DNA of 64,000 bases, from positions 1 through 64,000 of the forward strand of contig NZ_BNBC01000040.1 of NCBI RefSeq assembly GCF_014654675.1. The letters are read 5' to 3'. Positions 53,661-63,459 of the stretch are shown here, piece after piece. The position numbers and the translations under genes were made by a program. The stretch comes from Streptomyces spiralis (GTDB lineage: Bacteria; Actinomycetota; Actinomycetes; Streptomycetales; Streptomycetaceae). Positions within the stretch are counted from its first letter, which is position 1, and each line of letters begins with the position of its first letter. Under the pieces are notes generated by a model. The model did not search any database. It saw only the letters and a program-made list of their open reading frames with translations, and was not told the origin of the DNA.

Positions 53661-56600
53661 ATGCTCCAAGCCGTCCACCGTTCTTCGATTCCCTTGAGGT
53701 TTTCCTTGTTCGAAAAGCCCATTTTCAGACGGGGGTTGCTGGCCCTCGGCGTGGTCGCCGCCCTGTCGCTGGGGGTCCTGCCAGCCACGGCCGCCCCGCC
53801 CGCGCACCCCGTCACGCCCGTGCCCGCCGAAGCGGCACAGCGCTCACCTGGCGGCGACGTACACACCGTCACGCTGATCACCGGTGACAAGGTGACCATC
53901 GGTACCACGGCCGACGGCGCCGTCGTCCGGTCCTTCGAACCGGCGAACGGCGCCACCCCGGGCTTCCACCGCGCCGTCATCGACGGCGCCACCTATGTGT
54001 ATCCGGACGCCGTCCTGCCCTACGTCGGCGCCGGAAAACTGGACAAGCAGTTGTTCAACGTGACCGAGCTGATCGCCGACGGCTACGACGACGCACACGC
54101 CTCCCGGCTGCCGCTCATCGTCAAGTACACCGATGCTGCCGCCAGGTCCCGGACCCAGCCGAAGGTGGCCGGTTCAGACCTCGTCCGCCGATTGGACAGC
54201 ATCCAGGGTGCTGCCCTCGCGCAGACGCGCACACGGGCCCCAGCGTTCTGGTCCGCGCTCACTGGCGATTCCGGCGCAGCGGCCCGCTCGGCGAAGCCGG
54301 CCTTCCTGGGGGGCATCGCGAAGGTCTGGCTCGACGCCAAGGTGAAGGCCGACCTGGCCGACTCCACCGCCCAGATCGGCGCGCAGCAGGTCTGGGCGGA
54401 GGGGATCACGGGCAAGGGCGTGAAGGTCGCGGTGCTCGACAGCGGGGTTGACGCCGAACACCCTGACCTGGCCGGGCAGATCGACACCAGCGCCAGTTTC
54501 GTCCCGCGTGAGGAAGACGTCACCGACTACAACGGCCACGGCACCCACGTGGCCTCAACGATCGCGGGCACCGGCAGCGCCTCCGACGGCAAGGAGCGAG
54601 GCGTCGCCTCCGGTGCCCGGCTGGCCATCGGCAAGGTGCTGGACTCCGATGGCAGCGGCCAGGAGTCCTGGATCATCGCAGGCATGGAGTGGGCCGCCCG
54701 AGACCAACACGCCAGGATCATCAGCATGAGTCTGGGCGGGGGCGGCGACGCCACCGACCCGATGAGCCAGACCGTCGACCAGCTCAGCCACGACACCGGT
54801 GCGCTGTTCGTCGTCGCGGCGGGCAACGGCGGTCCCCACTCCATCAGCAGCCCCGGCACCGCGGACGCCGCGCTGACCGTCGGCGCCGTGGATGCCAAGG
54901 ACCAGTTGGCCGACTTCTCCAGCCAGGGCCCGCGTGACGGTGACGCAGGGCTGAAGCCCGAACTCACCGCACCCGGCGTCGACATCGTCGCGGCGCGCTC
55001 ACACTACAAGCGGGGCTCCGGTTACTACACGACGATGAGCGGCACTTCGATGGCCACGCCGCACGTCGCCGGAGCCGCCGCGCTGCTGGCCTCCGAGCAC
55101 CCCGACTGGACCGGCTCGCGGCTGAAGGAGGCACTGATCAGCAGTGCAAAGGCCACCCCGTCGTACACGCCGTACCAGGCGGGCGCCGGTCGGCTGGACG
55201 CGCTCGCGGCGGCGCACGCCTCGGTCTTCGCCACCGCCGACGCCTACTCCGGCTTCCACACCTGGCCCCCGAAGCCGGGAGAGACGGACGTCCAGAAGGT
55301 GACGTACACGAACGTCGGTGACACCCCGGCCGACCTGGTCCTGGCGATCGACGGCACCGTCCCGGCAGGGTTGTTCACGCTCTCCGAGGACCGGATCTCC
55401 GTTCCCGCGCACGGCACGGTCTCGGTCGACCTGACCGCGCACCTGGACCATCTGCCGGCCGACCAGCCCGTCAGCGCCATGGTCACCGGTACGGACGGCG
55501 CCGGTGCGGTCCGGGCCCGAACCCTGATCGGCGCCGCCAGAGAAGGTCAGCGGCAGAATCTGACCGTCGTCGCCAAGGACCGGTCGGGCCGACCGCTGTC
55601 CGGCAGGGTCATCCTCACCGCTGAGCACCTCTTCACGATCATGGACCTCGACACATCCGGCACCGGCACGATGCGGCTGCCGGTCGGTGACTACAGCGGA
55701 TGGCTCACCGCCGACGTGCAGGGCGCCAACGGGCCGCGCTCTCTGGGCATGGCGCTGCTCGCCTTCAACGACGTGCGGCTGGACCAGGACCGCACCGTCA
55801 CCCTGGACGGTCGCAAGGCCCGCCGGATCCTGGCACGCGTACCGAAGCAGACCACCGCTGTCGCACCGCGCCTGGACGTCCATCGGTCGTTCACCGACAG
55901 CCTGGTCGAGTCGTCCATGCTCCCCAACGAGACCTACGACAGCATCTGGGCACTGCCCACCGGCAAGAAGGTCACCACCGGCGAGTTCGAGTTCGGGGCC
56001 CGCTTCCGCCTCGAGGAACCGGCACTGACCGTGGGCACAACATCGAAGAACTATGCCGACCCATTGGTCAAGCGGGCGGCCGAGCCCCTGCCGGCCGGCA
56101 CCCGGACGCTCACAGCGCTCTACGCCGGCGAGGGCACGGCACAGGAGCTGGACGGCATGGACGTTCGCGGCAAGGCCGTGGTGGTTCAGAGCAGCGACCC
56201 GGCCCAAATCATGCAACAGGCAGAGGCCGCGGCGGCCGCGGGCGCCCGGCTGCTCCTGGTCGTCAACAAGGGCATCGGCCGACTGCAGCCCTGGGACGAG
56301 ACTCCCTGGAGCCCCGAGAGCCCGGCCCCGCTGACAGTGGCGACCCTCGACACCGACCAGGGTGCGGACCTGATCGGCTCGCTCCGGCACGGAGCGGTCA
56401 AGCTGAAGATCACCTCCCACCCCACCACCGACTACCTCTACGACGTGGTGCACCACTGGTCCGGCGCGGTCCCGGCGAACCCGACCTGGCGTGAGGAGCC
56501 CAAGGACCTCGGCCGGGTGGACGTCTCGTTCCGCAACTACCGGCCGGGCAAGGCGATGGAGTTCCGTCCCGACGTCTGGCGGGGCTGGGCCGTCGGCAAC

Positions 56601-57413
56601 CAGCTCACCGCACCCGCCCAGGGCGAACGGACCGACTGGGTCACCTCCGGCGCCGCATGGCTGGACGACGCCTTCATCGCAGGTGAGACCGGGCAGCACT
56701 CCATCGACGTCCTCCACTACCTGGCGCGGAAGGCTGGCAAGGTCAACTGGTTCGGGCCGATCCAGCGGCCCCGGATGGGACCGCTGGGCTACCAGCCGGT
56801 GCGCTACCTCGACACCATGTACATCACCGCACCCGGGTGGGGCGACTCCGGGGCCGGACACGTGGGCGAAGCCGGCGCCAACTTCCACGTCGAGGACTGG
56901 ATGGCGCTCTACCAGGGCGACCAGCAGCTCGACTGGGGCAATGCCGAGTGGCTGCCGGTCCCCGCGCTCGCTCCGGAGCGGCTCCCCTACCGGCTGGTCG
57001 TCGACAACGACCGGGGAACCTGGGCCGATCCCTACTCGACGCACACCCTCACCGAGTGGGACTTCACCTCCGCGGCCACACGGAGCGAATCGACCGAGTC
57101 CCTGCCGCTGATCCAACTCGACTACGGTGTGGACACCGACACAGCCGGCCGAGCCGGGCGCCACGCCGCCCTGACGGTGACGGCCTCGCACCTGCCCGGC
57201 ACCACCGCCGCCATCGAGATGCCCTCTGTGGAGGTCTCCTACGACGACGGCAAGAGCTGGCACCCGAGCGACCTGACCCGCGCCGCAGACGGATGGCGGA
57301 CCAACTTGAGCGCGCCGAAGACGGCGGACTTCGCCACCCTCCGGGTCACCGCCCGGGACAGCGCCGGGAACGCCGTCTCCCAGACGATCACCCGGGCCTT
57401 CGGACTGCGCTGA
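53661..57413 (+). CDS. Large secreted subtilisin-like (S8) serine protease, paralogue
   Basis: 1250 residues from ATG 53661 (GAAGG 8 nt upstream; GTG 53652 is possible). Signal region RRGLLALGVVAALSLGVLPA with cleavage after ATA. Propeptide segment HTVTLITGDKVTIG. Catalytic Asp260 (VAVLDSGVD), His293 (GHGTHVA) and Ser463 (GTSMATPHVAGAA). C-terminal beta domains parallel those of the gene at 48409 (ARLLLVVNKGIGRLQPWDE, VEVSYDDGKSWHPSDLTRA), so a duplication of the whole gene is likely. Confidence 0.9.
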   Translation: MLQAVHRSSIPLRFSLFEKPIFRRGLLALGVVAALSLGVLPATAAPPAHPVTPVPAEAAQRSPGGDVHTVTLITGDKVTIGTTADGAVVRSFEPANGATPGFHRAVIDGATYVYPDAVLPYVGAGKLDKQLFNVTELIADGYDDAHASRLPLIVKYTDAAARSRTQPKVAGSDLVRRLDSIQGAALAQTRTRAPAFWSALTGDSGAAARSAKPAFLGGIAKVWLDAKVKADLADSTAQIGAQQVWAEGITGKGVKVAVLDSGVDAEHPDLAGQIDTSASFVPREEDVTDYNGHGTHVASTIAGTGSASDGKERGVASGARLAIGKVLDSDGSGQESWIIAGMEWAARDQHARIISMSLGGGGDATDPMSQTVDQLSHDTGALFVVAAGNGGPHSISSPGTADAALTVGAVDAKDQLADFSSQGPRDGDAGLKPELTAPGVDIVAARSHYKRGSGYYTTMSGTSMATPHVAGAAALLASEHPDWTGSRLKEALISSAKATPSYTPYQAGAGRLDALAAAHASVFATADAYSGFHTWPPKPGETDVQKVTYTNVGDTPADLVLAIDGTVPAGLFTLSEDRISVPAHGTVSVDLTAHLDHLPADQPVSAMVTGTDGAGAVRARTLIGAAREGQRQNLTVVAKDRSGRPLSGRVILTAEHLFTIMDLDTSGTGTMRLPVGDYSGWLTADVQGANGPRSLGMALLAFNDVRLDQDRTVTLDGRKARRILARVPKQTTAVAPRLDVHRSFTDSLVESSMLPNETYDSIWALPTGKKVTTGEFEFGARFRLEEPALTVGTTSKNYADPLVKRAAEPLPAGTRTLTALYAGEGTAQELDGMDVRGKAVVVQSSDPAQIMQQAEAAAAAGARLLLVVNKGIGRLQPWDETPWSPESPAPLTVATLDTDQGADLIGSLRHGAVKLKITSHPTTDYLYDVVHHWSGAVPANPTWREEPKDLGRVDVSFRNYRPGKAMEFRPDVWRGWAVGNQLTAPAQGERTDWVTSGAAWLDDAFIAGETGQHSIDVLHYLARKAGKVNWFGPIQRPRMGPLGYQPVRYLDTMYITAPGWGDSGAGHVGEAGANFHVEDWMALYQGDQQLDWGNAEWLPVPALAPERLPYRLVVDNDRGTWADPYSTHTLTEWDFTSAATRSESTESLPLIQLDYGVDTDTAGRAGRHAALTVTASHLPGTTAAIEMPSVEVSYDDGKSWHPSDLTRAADGWRTNLSAPKTADFATLRVTARDSAGNAVSQTITRAFGLR

Positions 57414-57431
57414 CATACCTGCGGTGATGAA

Positions 57432-57462
57432 CCGGGTGGGGTCCCGTCGGGGCCCCGCCCGG
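57432..57462. terminator. Terminator after the second subtilase
   Basis: CCGGGTGGGG (57432-57441) pairs with CCCCGCCCGG (57453-57462) with one G-U pair, 16 bp after the stop. Confidence 0.6.
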
Positions 57463-57529
57463 CCGCACGCACCCCGGCTCGCGATCGATCCGAACTCGAT
57501 CGTGCGCGCCTGGGCGCGGTCCGAACCGG

Positions 57530-57880
57530 TCAGCCCGCCGCGTCCGGGGCTACGCCGACTGCCGGGGCAAGCTGCCGATGAAGGCGCCCACGGATGATGC
57601 TCTCGGCGTGCGCCACGATCGTGCGGACCACCGTTTCGCAGCTCTCCACGCTGCCGATCAGGCCCTGGGCCTCACCGGCCCACCACATCCCACCGTCGAC
57701 ATCGCCCTCACGGAGCACCCGTTGCCTGCGGCGTCTGCCCGAGGCGCGCTCGGCGACGTCGGCACGCGGCCCGGGCTGTGCACCAGTGCGGGCGATGTCC
57801 TCCGAGACCGTGTTCCGCGCCACCCGGGCGGTGTCGCCGGCCGAAGGCACCGGGACTCCCACCGCGTTCCTCCATGCGCT
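57530..57880 (-). pseudogene. Nitronate monooxygenase, C-terminal remnant
   Basis: Reads DTARVARNTVSEDIARTGAQ, then LREGDVDGGMWWAGEAQGLI, SVESCETVVRTIVAHAESII, the C-terminal end of nitronate monooxygenase/NPD-like flavoproteins. The TIM barrel and FMN site are missing and a small slip lies near the ASGRRRR stretch. 57890-58880 shows no supported gene apart from scraps such as EFPHVLEGLRATAAQCKNPA (58340-58470). Confidence 0.55.
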
Positions 57881-58896
57881 GGACTCCCGTGTCCCCCACG
57901 TTTCGGCCACCACCCTCCAGCCCCCGGCCCTTGCACCGCAAGGATCGATACAACCCCCGAGCTCCGGCACGCCTCAATCCCAGGGCCATCAACACGACCG
58001 AAACACATGTGTCTGAAATGCAGGCTGACTCGTTGAGCCGCAGGAGCAGCCGCACAACCGAGGGGGGACCACGTTGACTTCGGCCATGATGCAAGTACCG
58101 CTGACCCCCGCACCACCCTGGGCTCGCCCTGTCGCACTTCGGTCGCTCGGGCCCCGGGGTGCTGACGCTTGCTCTGGCTGACCCGGCCCGCCTCCAGGCA
58201 TGGTCGGGCCAGCGGCCCGGAGGGAGCGGTGACCACCCGTCCCGCTCCTTCGGGCCGCTTCAGCCCGGGCAGCGCCCGGTACGGCCGACACGCGCTCTCC
58301 CCGCAGGACTCCATGAAGGTGACATCCAGCGGGTACGTCCTCGAATTCCCGCACGTCCTGGAGGGGCTGCGAGCCACAGCAGCCCAGTGCAAGAACCCGG
58401 CACACCTCGACTTCGTGACCACCGCGATCACCGCGCTCGAGGAGGAGGGCCGGACGCCGTACACCTCCTGAACGGCTGCCCCCCGCGCGCCGCCCAGCTG
58501 ATCTTCGAGGAAGTCACCGAGGCCTAGATCACAGCCGAGCAAGCCACTGGCATCCAGAACCGAAACAGCACCCTGGTCCGGGACTTCCGCTCCTCTGCAC
58601 CAGCCACCGCCGCGCCCAGGCCCGCCGGACGGAGCACAAGCGGCACGTCCGCAACGCCACCCGCCTGGATCCGTTGCGCCACCTGCTGACCATCCCGGGC
58701 AGCTGACCACCCCGCACCCACTCTCACCGTCCCCGAACCTCCGGCACCCGACCCGGGGTCAGGGCTGCCCGCGCTCGGCTGCCCGCCGGGCCTTGCGCGG
58801 CTTGGTCCCCGTCGGCGCAGTGTCGGGAAGGCCCGGAAGGGATGCTCCCACACCGCTCCCTCCATGCGCGGTCGAGCCACCGGCCGCCGGGATCAG

Positions 58897-58952
58897 AGAT
58901 TGGCGACAATCTGTGGTTTGATTGTCGCCAATCTATCCGTAGATTGTCGCCA
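58897..58952. promoter_or_regulatory. GntR operator cluster: perfect 15-bp inverted repeat plus a third copy
   Basis: Arms 58897-58911 and 58920-58934 (AGATTGGCGACAATC and its inverse) are exact around an 8-bp spacer, and AGATTGTCGCCA recurs at 58941-58952. The third copy ends 7 bp before the -35 box of the regulator gene. Confidence 0.75.
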
Positions 58953-58958
58953 TCGCGG

Positions 58959-58988
58959 TTGACAATCACGTCGGCGCGGTCCTAGCGT
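58959..58988 (+). promoter_or_regulatory. Sigma-70-type promoter of the GntR gene
   Basis: TTGACA (58959-58964) and TAGCGT (58983-58988) are spaced by 18 bp. The predicted transcript would start near 58995, which favours the GTG at 59033 as start codon. Confidence 0.6.
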
Positions 58989-59032
58989 CGATGAAGCGTG
59001 GCCGTACCACGCAGGAGGAATGGGGTTCTGCC

Positions 59033-59677
59033 GTGAAGCGTCACAACGTCGAGTCCGAGCTGCGTGAGCGGATCCTGCGTGGAGACCTGGCCCCGGGTGA
59101 TCGACTGCCGGAGGTGCAGATCGCCGAGGAACTGGGCACCACGCGGTTCGCGGTCAGGTCGGCGCTGCAGGCCCTGGAGTCCCGCAAACTCGTCGAGCGT
59201 GTTCCCAACGCCGGCGTGGTGGTGGCCCGCCCCGACTACGACCGTTTGCAGGAGATCTACGACGTTCTCGAGCTCCTGGAAGGTCTGGCGGCACGGCTCG
59301 CCGCGGAGAGGTCCACGCCGCGCGACTGGGCCGAACTCCAGGAGCTGTTCGCCGAGGGCGGGCGCCTGGACGAGGCCGCCGAGAACGGCGACATCGACGT
59401 GTTCCTCGCCGCGATCGATCGCTACCGCGACACCGTCATCGAACTGGCCGACCAGGCGTTCCTCGCCGAGATGCTGGCCGGCGTACGCGACCAGTCACAT
59501 CTGCTCCGCCGGCGCATCCTGATGACACCCGGACGTATGCAGGAGAGCCTCGCCGAACACCGCATGGTGATCGACGCGCTCGTGCGCGGCGACGCGGAGG
59601 GCGCCGAGCAGCTCAAGCGCCACAACATGCAGACCGCTCGGAAACGGCTCAGCCGGTACCGGGACTTCCTCGTCTGA
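59033..59677 (+). CDS. GntR-family (FCD-type) regulator
   Basis: 214 residues from GTG 59033; AGGAGG lies 14 nt upstream, which is long, and ATG 58991 would lie at or before the predicted transcript start. HTH segment IAEELGTTRFAVRSALQALE (~28-50) and wing VERVPNAGVVVARPD, then a helical FCD domain (DVLELLEGLAARLAAE, EHRMVIDALVRGDAEGAEQL). It precedes the PEP-mutase-like enzyme and amidohydrolase genes and probably regulates them through the repeat cluster upstream. Confidence 0.83.
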   Translation: MKRHNVESELRERILRGDLAPGDRLPEVQIAEELGTTRFAVRSALQALESRKLVERVPNAGVVVARPDYDRLQEIYDVLELLEGLAARLAAERSTPRDWAELQELFAEGGRLDEAAENGDIDVFLAAIDRYRDTVIELADQAFLAEMLAGVRDQSHLLRRRILMTPGRMQESLAEHRMVIDALVRGDAEGAEQLKRHNMQTARKRLSRYRDFLV

Positions 59678-59727
59678 CGACGGCACGGCCGCGCGTGCCT
59701 TCCCGCAACCTCTCGGAAAGAACCATC

Positions 59728-60627
59728 GTGTCCCACACGCACGCTGCGCGCAGGAAGGCCCTGAAGGCCCTCCTCGCCGCTGACCAGCCACTGATCCTGC
59801 CCGGCGCCTACGACGCCCTCAGCGCGCAACTCGCCGAGCGCGCGGGATTCGACGCCACGTACACAGGGAGCTTCGCCGCTGCCGCCTCGGGATTCGGGAT
59901 GCCGGACGTCGGACTGCTCACCCTGAACGACATGGTGGACCAGACCCGTCGCATCGTCGAAGCCACGTCCGTACCCGTCCTCGCCGACGCGGAGAACGGG
60001 TTCTACGACGCCCCCAACATCTGGCGCACGATTCAGGCCTTCGAAGCCACCGGCGTCTGCGGTGTCCACATCGAGGACAACCTCGGCGGCAAGCACACCG
60101 CCACACCGGCCGGACTGCTGTCCCCGCACCGGATGGCACAGAAGATCCGCGCCGCCGTCGACGCCCGCACCGACCCAGACTTCCTGGTCATCGCACGCTC
60201 CGACGCGGCATGGGTCAACCACGACGCCGACGAGTGCATCGACAGGCTGGAGACCTACATCGCCGCGGGAGCCGACATGGTCTTCGCGCCGGCACTCCCC
60301 GCCGACGCCCTCGCCCGGGCCCGCAAGCGCCTCGCCGTTCCCGTCATGGTCGCCGGTGACCTGCTCGACGTCCCCGGCTCCGACGTTCCCGCGCACACCA
60401 TCGAGGACTACGGCCGGGCGGGCGCCGACGTCATCCTGCTCTGGTACACGCTGATCGGTGCCGCGACGAAGAACGTGACCGAGGTGCTCGACAGGCTGCG
60501 GACCCGCAACGACGTCGCCGCGGTCAAGGAGCTCGTGACGGACCAACGCGCCTTCGAGGGGCTCATGGGCTACGACCGGTTCGAACAGCGCAGTGCCCGC
60601 TACGCCGCGGCCCCGGCGTCGTCGTAG
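59728..60627 (+). CDS. Isocitrate lyase/PEP mutase superfamily enzyme
   Basis: 299 residues from GTG 59728 (GGAAAG 8 nt upstream). Superfamily features: the early GAYDALSAQLAERAGFDATY, DAENGFYDAPNIWRTIQAFE (metal-binding Asp/Glu), GVHIEDNLGGKH and DFLVIARSDAA. The usual lyase KKCGH loop is replaced by NLGGKHT, closer to carboxyphosphonoenolpyruvate mutase/oxaloacetate-hydrolase-like members than to methylisocitrate lyase, so the reaction is open. It lies between the GntR regulator and the amidohydrolase, all on one strand. Confidence 0.78.
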   Translation: MSHTHAARRKALKALLAADQPLILPGAYDALSAQLAERAGFDATYTGSFAAAASGFGMPDVGLLTLNDMVDQTRRIVEATSVPVLADAENGFYDAPNIWRTIQAFEATGVCGVHIEDNLGGKHTATPAGLLSPHRMAQKIRAAVDARTDPDFLVIARSDAAWVNHDADECIDRLETYIAAGADMVFAPALPADALARARKRLAVPVMVAGDLLDVPGSDVPAHTIEDYGRAGADVILLWYTLIGAATKNVTEVLDRLRTRNDVAAVKELVTDQRAFEGLMGYDRFEQRSARYAAAPASS

Positions 60628-60663
60628 CCCGCCCGCTCGCATCCCGAAACGAATGGAAGCGCC

Positions 60664-62040
60664 ATGAGCGTCATGTCAGAAGACTCCGCGGACCGGGCGT
60701 CCTGCGAGCAGGAACAAACCGGTGCCGTCCTCTTCGAGGGCGCACGGGTGATCGTGGGCGACGGCGAGCGTGTCATCGACGACTGCGCAGTCGTCGTCCG
60801 GGAGGGCCTGATCGAGGAGATCGGCCCCCGGGACGCCGTCATCCCCGATCCCGCGTGGCGGACGGTGTCCCTGCACGGGAAGACCGTCATGCCGGCCCTC
60901 GTCAATCCGCACGGGCACATCGGCTACTGGAAGGGCGCGGGAGCAGACGCCGTGAACTTCTCCGCCGACAACATCATCGACCACCTGCGCCGTCTCGCCT
61001 ACTACGGTGTGAGCGTGTTCCAGTCCCTGGGCACCGACCGGGACGACACGGAGATCCGCGTACGCGACCTTCAGCGCAGGGGCGAGCTCGGCGACGAGGA
61101 CCTCGCTGTCCTCTACTCCGCCGGGTCCGGCATCGTCGCCCCCACGCCGGGCTCCGACAACGGCGGTCCGTTCTTCGCCGTCGACGCGGTCCATGAGGCG
61201 ACGAGCCCGGAGGACGCCCGCCGACATGTGCGCGCGCTGGCCGCGAAGAACGTCGACGCCGTCAAGTTCTGGCTCGACGACCGGCACGGCAGCAAGGCGC
61301 GGCTGCACCCGGATGTGTACCGGGCGATCGTCGACGAGGCGCACACGCACGGACTGAAGGCCGCCGCTCACATCTACACGGTCGACGACGCCAAGGAGGC
61401 GATCCGCGCGGGCGCGGACATCCTGGCCCACCTGCCGCGGACTCCCGCCCCTGACGAGGAGCTCATCGAGCTTCTCACCTCCCGCGACGTCGCGGTCTTC
61501 ACCTCGATGAGCATTCAGCGGCCCGACGGCGACGGCTGGCTCGACGACCCGGCCCTGGCCGAACTGGTGCCCGCCGAGGCGATCGCGGACCTGCGCGCCC
61601 GGATCCGGAACAACTCGCCCCAGCCGCTGTTCGACACGGTGGACGCCTACCAGCGGATGGAGAGCACGCTGCGGACCTTCGTCGATGCGGGGGTGCGGGT
61701 CGTCTTCTCCGCGGACACCGGTCTGCTGACCCAGTTCCCGGGCTTCGCCGAGCATCGCGAGCTGGAAGCCCTCGCAGCGGCGGGGCTGCAGCCGCTCGCG
61801 GTCATCCGGACCGCCACGCAGCGCTCCGCGGCCCTGCTCGGGCTCACCGACCGCGGCACGCTGGAGGCGGGCAAGCGGGCCGACTTCATCGTCCTGGACG
61901 CGGATCCGCTGCAGGACATGACGCACACGCGCAGGATCGACTCCGTCTGGTTCAAGGGGCGGCGGATCGACCGGCGCGGTGTCCGCGACCGGGTGTGGAA
62001 GGCCGCCGAGCAGGCCGGCGCCCGGCGTCCCGGCGCTTGA
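60664..62040 (+). CDS. Imidazolonepropionase-like amidohydrolase
   Basis: 458 residues. N-terminal sandwich (VLFEGARVIVGDGERVIDDC), a first metal site reading VNPHGHIGYW (HxH-like), KFWLDDRHGS (Lys in the carbamate position), AAAHIYTVDDA and VVFSADTGLL. C-terminal sandwich GTLEAGKRADFIVLDADPLQ. Cytosolic. Spacing of 36 bp to the upstream gene suggests one operon. Likely acts on the same small molecule as the PEP-mutase-like enzyme. Ends just before a strong terminator. Confidence 0.8.
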   Translation: MSVMSEDSADRASCEQEQTGAVLFEGARVIVGDGERVIDDCAVVVREGLIEEIGPRDAVIPDPAWRTVSLHGKTVMPALVNPHGHIGYWKGAGADAVNFSADNIIDHLRRLAYYGVSVFQSLGTDRDDTEIRVRDLQRRGELGDEDLAVLYSAGSGIVAPTPGSDNGGPFFAVDAVHEATSPEDARRHVRALAAKNVDAVKFWLDDRHGSKARLHPDVYRAIVDEAHTHGLKAAAHIYTVDDAKEAIRAGADILAHLPRTPAPDEELIELLTSRDVAVFTSMSIQRPDGDGWLDDPALAELVPAEAIADLRARIRNNSPQPLFDTVDAYQRMESTLRTFVDAGVRVVFSADTGLLTQFPGFAEHRELEALAAAGLQPLAVIRTATQRSAALLGLTDRGTLEAGKRADFIVLDADPLQDMTHTRRIDSVWFKGRRIDRRGVRDRVWKAAEQAGARRPGA

Positions 62041-62070
62041 TCAACGAGCCGTTCGCTCCTGTCCTGGCAT

Positions 62071-62102
62071 CGGGGCCCTGCCCTTGCATCGGCAGGGCCC
62101 CG
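62071..62102. terminator. Terminator after the amidohydrolase
   Basis: Arms CGGGGCCCTGCC (62071-62082) and GGCAGGGCCCCG (62091-62102) are exact over 12 bp with an 8-nt loop, 30 bp after the stop codon. It also serves the convergent transporter pseudogene at 62113. Confidence 0.75.
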
Positions 62103-62112
62103 AAACCAGGTT

Positions 62113-63430
62113 TCACGGCCTGCCCGGACGCGGCTCGACTCCCGCGGTGTCCGGACGTCCTGCGGACGAACTCACCCGCGCTTCTTCGGCGCCACCCGGC
62201 AGTGCGCCCGCAGAGACGGTGAGCAGGGCGGTGAACGTGATCGCGGAGGCGATCACGATGTAGGCGGAGATCGACCAGGAGCCTCCTGTTCCGGCGAAGA
62301 GGGCGGCCGCGACGAAGGGCGCCGGACCACTCGTGATCATGCCGCCGACCTGGTACGCCACGGAGGCGCCTGTGCAGCGGAAACGGGCCTCGAACAGTTC
62401 GGCCAGGAAACTGGACACCGCGCTGTAGGTGAGCGCGTGCCCGACGGCCATCATGAGGATCATCGCGACCAGGATGAGCCAGGGGGATCCGCTGTCGACG
62501 AGCCAGAAGAACAGGAAGGCCATCGCGGCCATGTAGACGGAGCCGACGAGCAGGGTGTTCCGCTTGCCGAACCTGTCAGACAGGATCGCGACGGCGGGCA
62601 CGGTGAAGATGTCCAGAACGCAGGCGGCGATCAGGCACAGCAGGAACGTCTCGGTGGAGACACCGACTTCCTTGGGGCCGTACGGGAGAACGAACATGGA
62701 GACCACGTAGAACGGGATGTTCGTCGCGGCCTGCGTCAGGATGCCGATCACCAGCGGCTTCTTGGCATGGCGCAGTGCGTCGACGAACGGGAAGGAAGAC
62801 GTGGCCCGGTGGGCGCGCACTTCCTGGAAGTCCGGGGACTCGACCACCTGGAGCAGGATGTACAGGCCCAGCATCACCAGCACGATGCTGGCGAGGAACG
62901 GCAGCCGCCAGCCCCAGGTGGTGAGGGCTCCGCGGGGAACTTCTCCACGGCGAAGAAGGCACCGGCCTACAGCACCAGGCCGGCCGGCACACCGGCCTAC
63001 AGCACCAGGCCGGCCGGCACACCGGCCTGCGGCCAACTGCCGTAGAACGCGCGTCGCTGCGGGGGAGCGTGCTCCACGGCCATGAGGACCGCGCCGCCCC
63101 ACTCGCCGCCCACCGCGAGACCCTGGACGAAGCGCGCCACGACGAGGAGGGCCGGCGCACCGACGCCGATCTGGTGGTATGTGGGCAGCAGGCCGATGAC
63201 GACCGTGCCGAGACCCATCATCACCAATGAGATGACGAGCATCTTCATGCCGCCGACCCGGTCACCGAAATGCCCGAAGACGATGCCGCCGAGCGAGCGG
63301 GCGGCGAAGGCGACGCTGAAGGTCGCGAACGATGCGAGCACCCCGGCCGCCGGGCTGAGCGAGTTCGGCCAGACCGCAACTCCAGCCGTGCATTGGCCGA
63401 TAAATTGGCCGACACGCTGAAGGCCCGTTG
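62113..63430 (-). pseudogene. MHS-family MFS transporter broken by a tandem duplication and frameshift
   Basis: The N-terminal part is cut near 63400, before the first helices (VWPNSLSPAAGVLASFATFS is the first recognisable piece). The motif-A region GHFGDRVGGMKMLVISLV and LQGLAVGGEWGGAVLMAVEH, typical of metabolite:H+ symporters, follow. At 62961-63020 a 30-bp unit is repeated twice, each copy reading GVPAGLVL then a TAG stop. A frameshift follows at ~62935 before TTWGWRLPFLASIVLVMLGL. The C-terminal half to 62113 is intact. It was probably the importer for the adjacent catabolic genes. Confidence 0.78.
62961..63020. repeat. Exact 30-bp tandem duplication
   Basis: 62961-62990 and 62991-63020 are identical, and a partial third unit follows (63021-63029). 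The length is 10 codons, so the frame is kept, but each unit carries a TAG on the coding strand. Confidence 0.85.
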
Positions 63431-63459
63431 AGGAGGGGGGAGGCAGCACAGCCGGGCGT

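Noticed and set aside
54999..57416. 805-codon minus frame opposite the second subtilase
   Set aside because: Antisense shadow of a strongly biased high-GC gene; no start context or domain.
59728..60627. Naming the enzyme methylisocitrate lyase (PrpB)
   Set aside because: The KKCGH-type catalytic loop is replaced by NLGGKHT and no methylcitrate-cycle neighbours are present.
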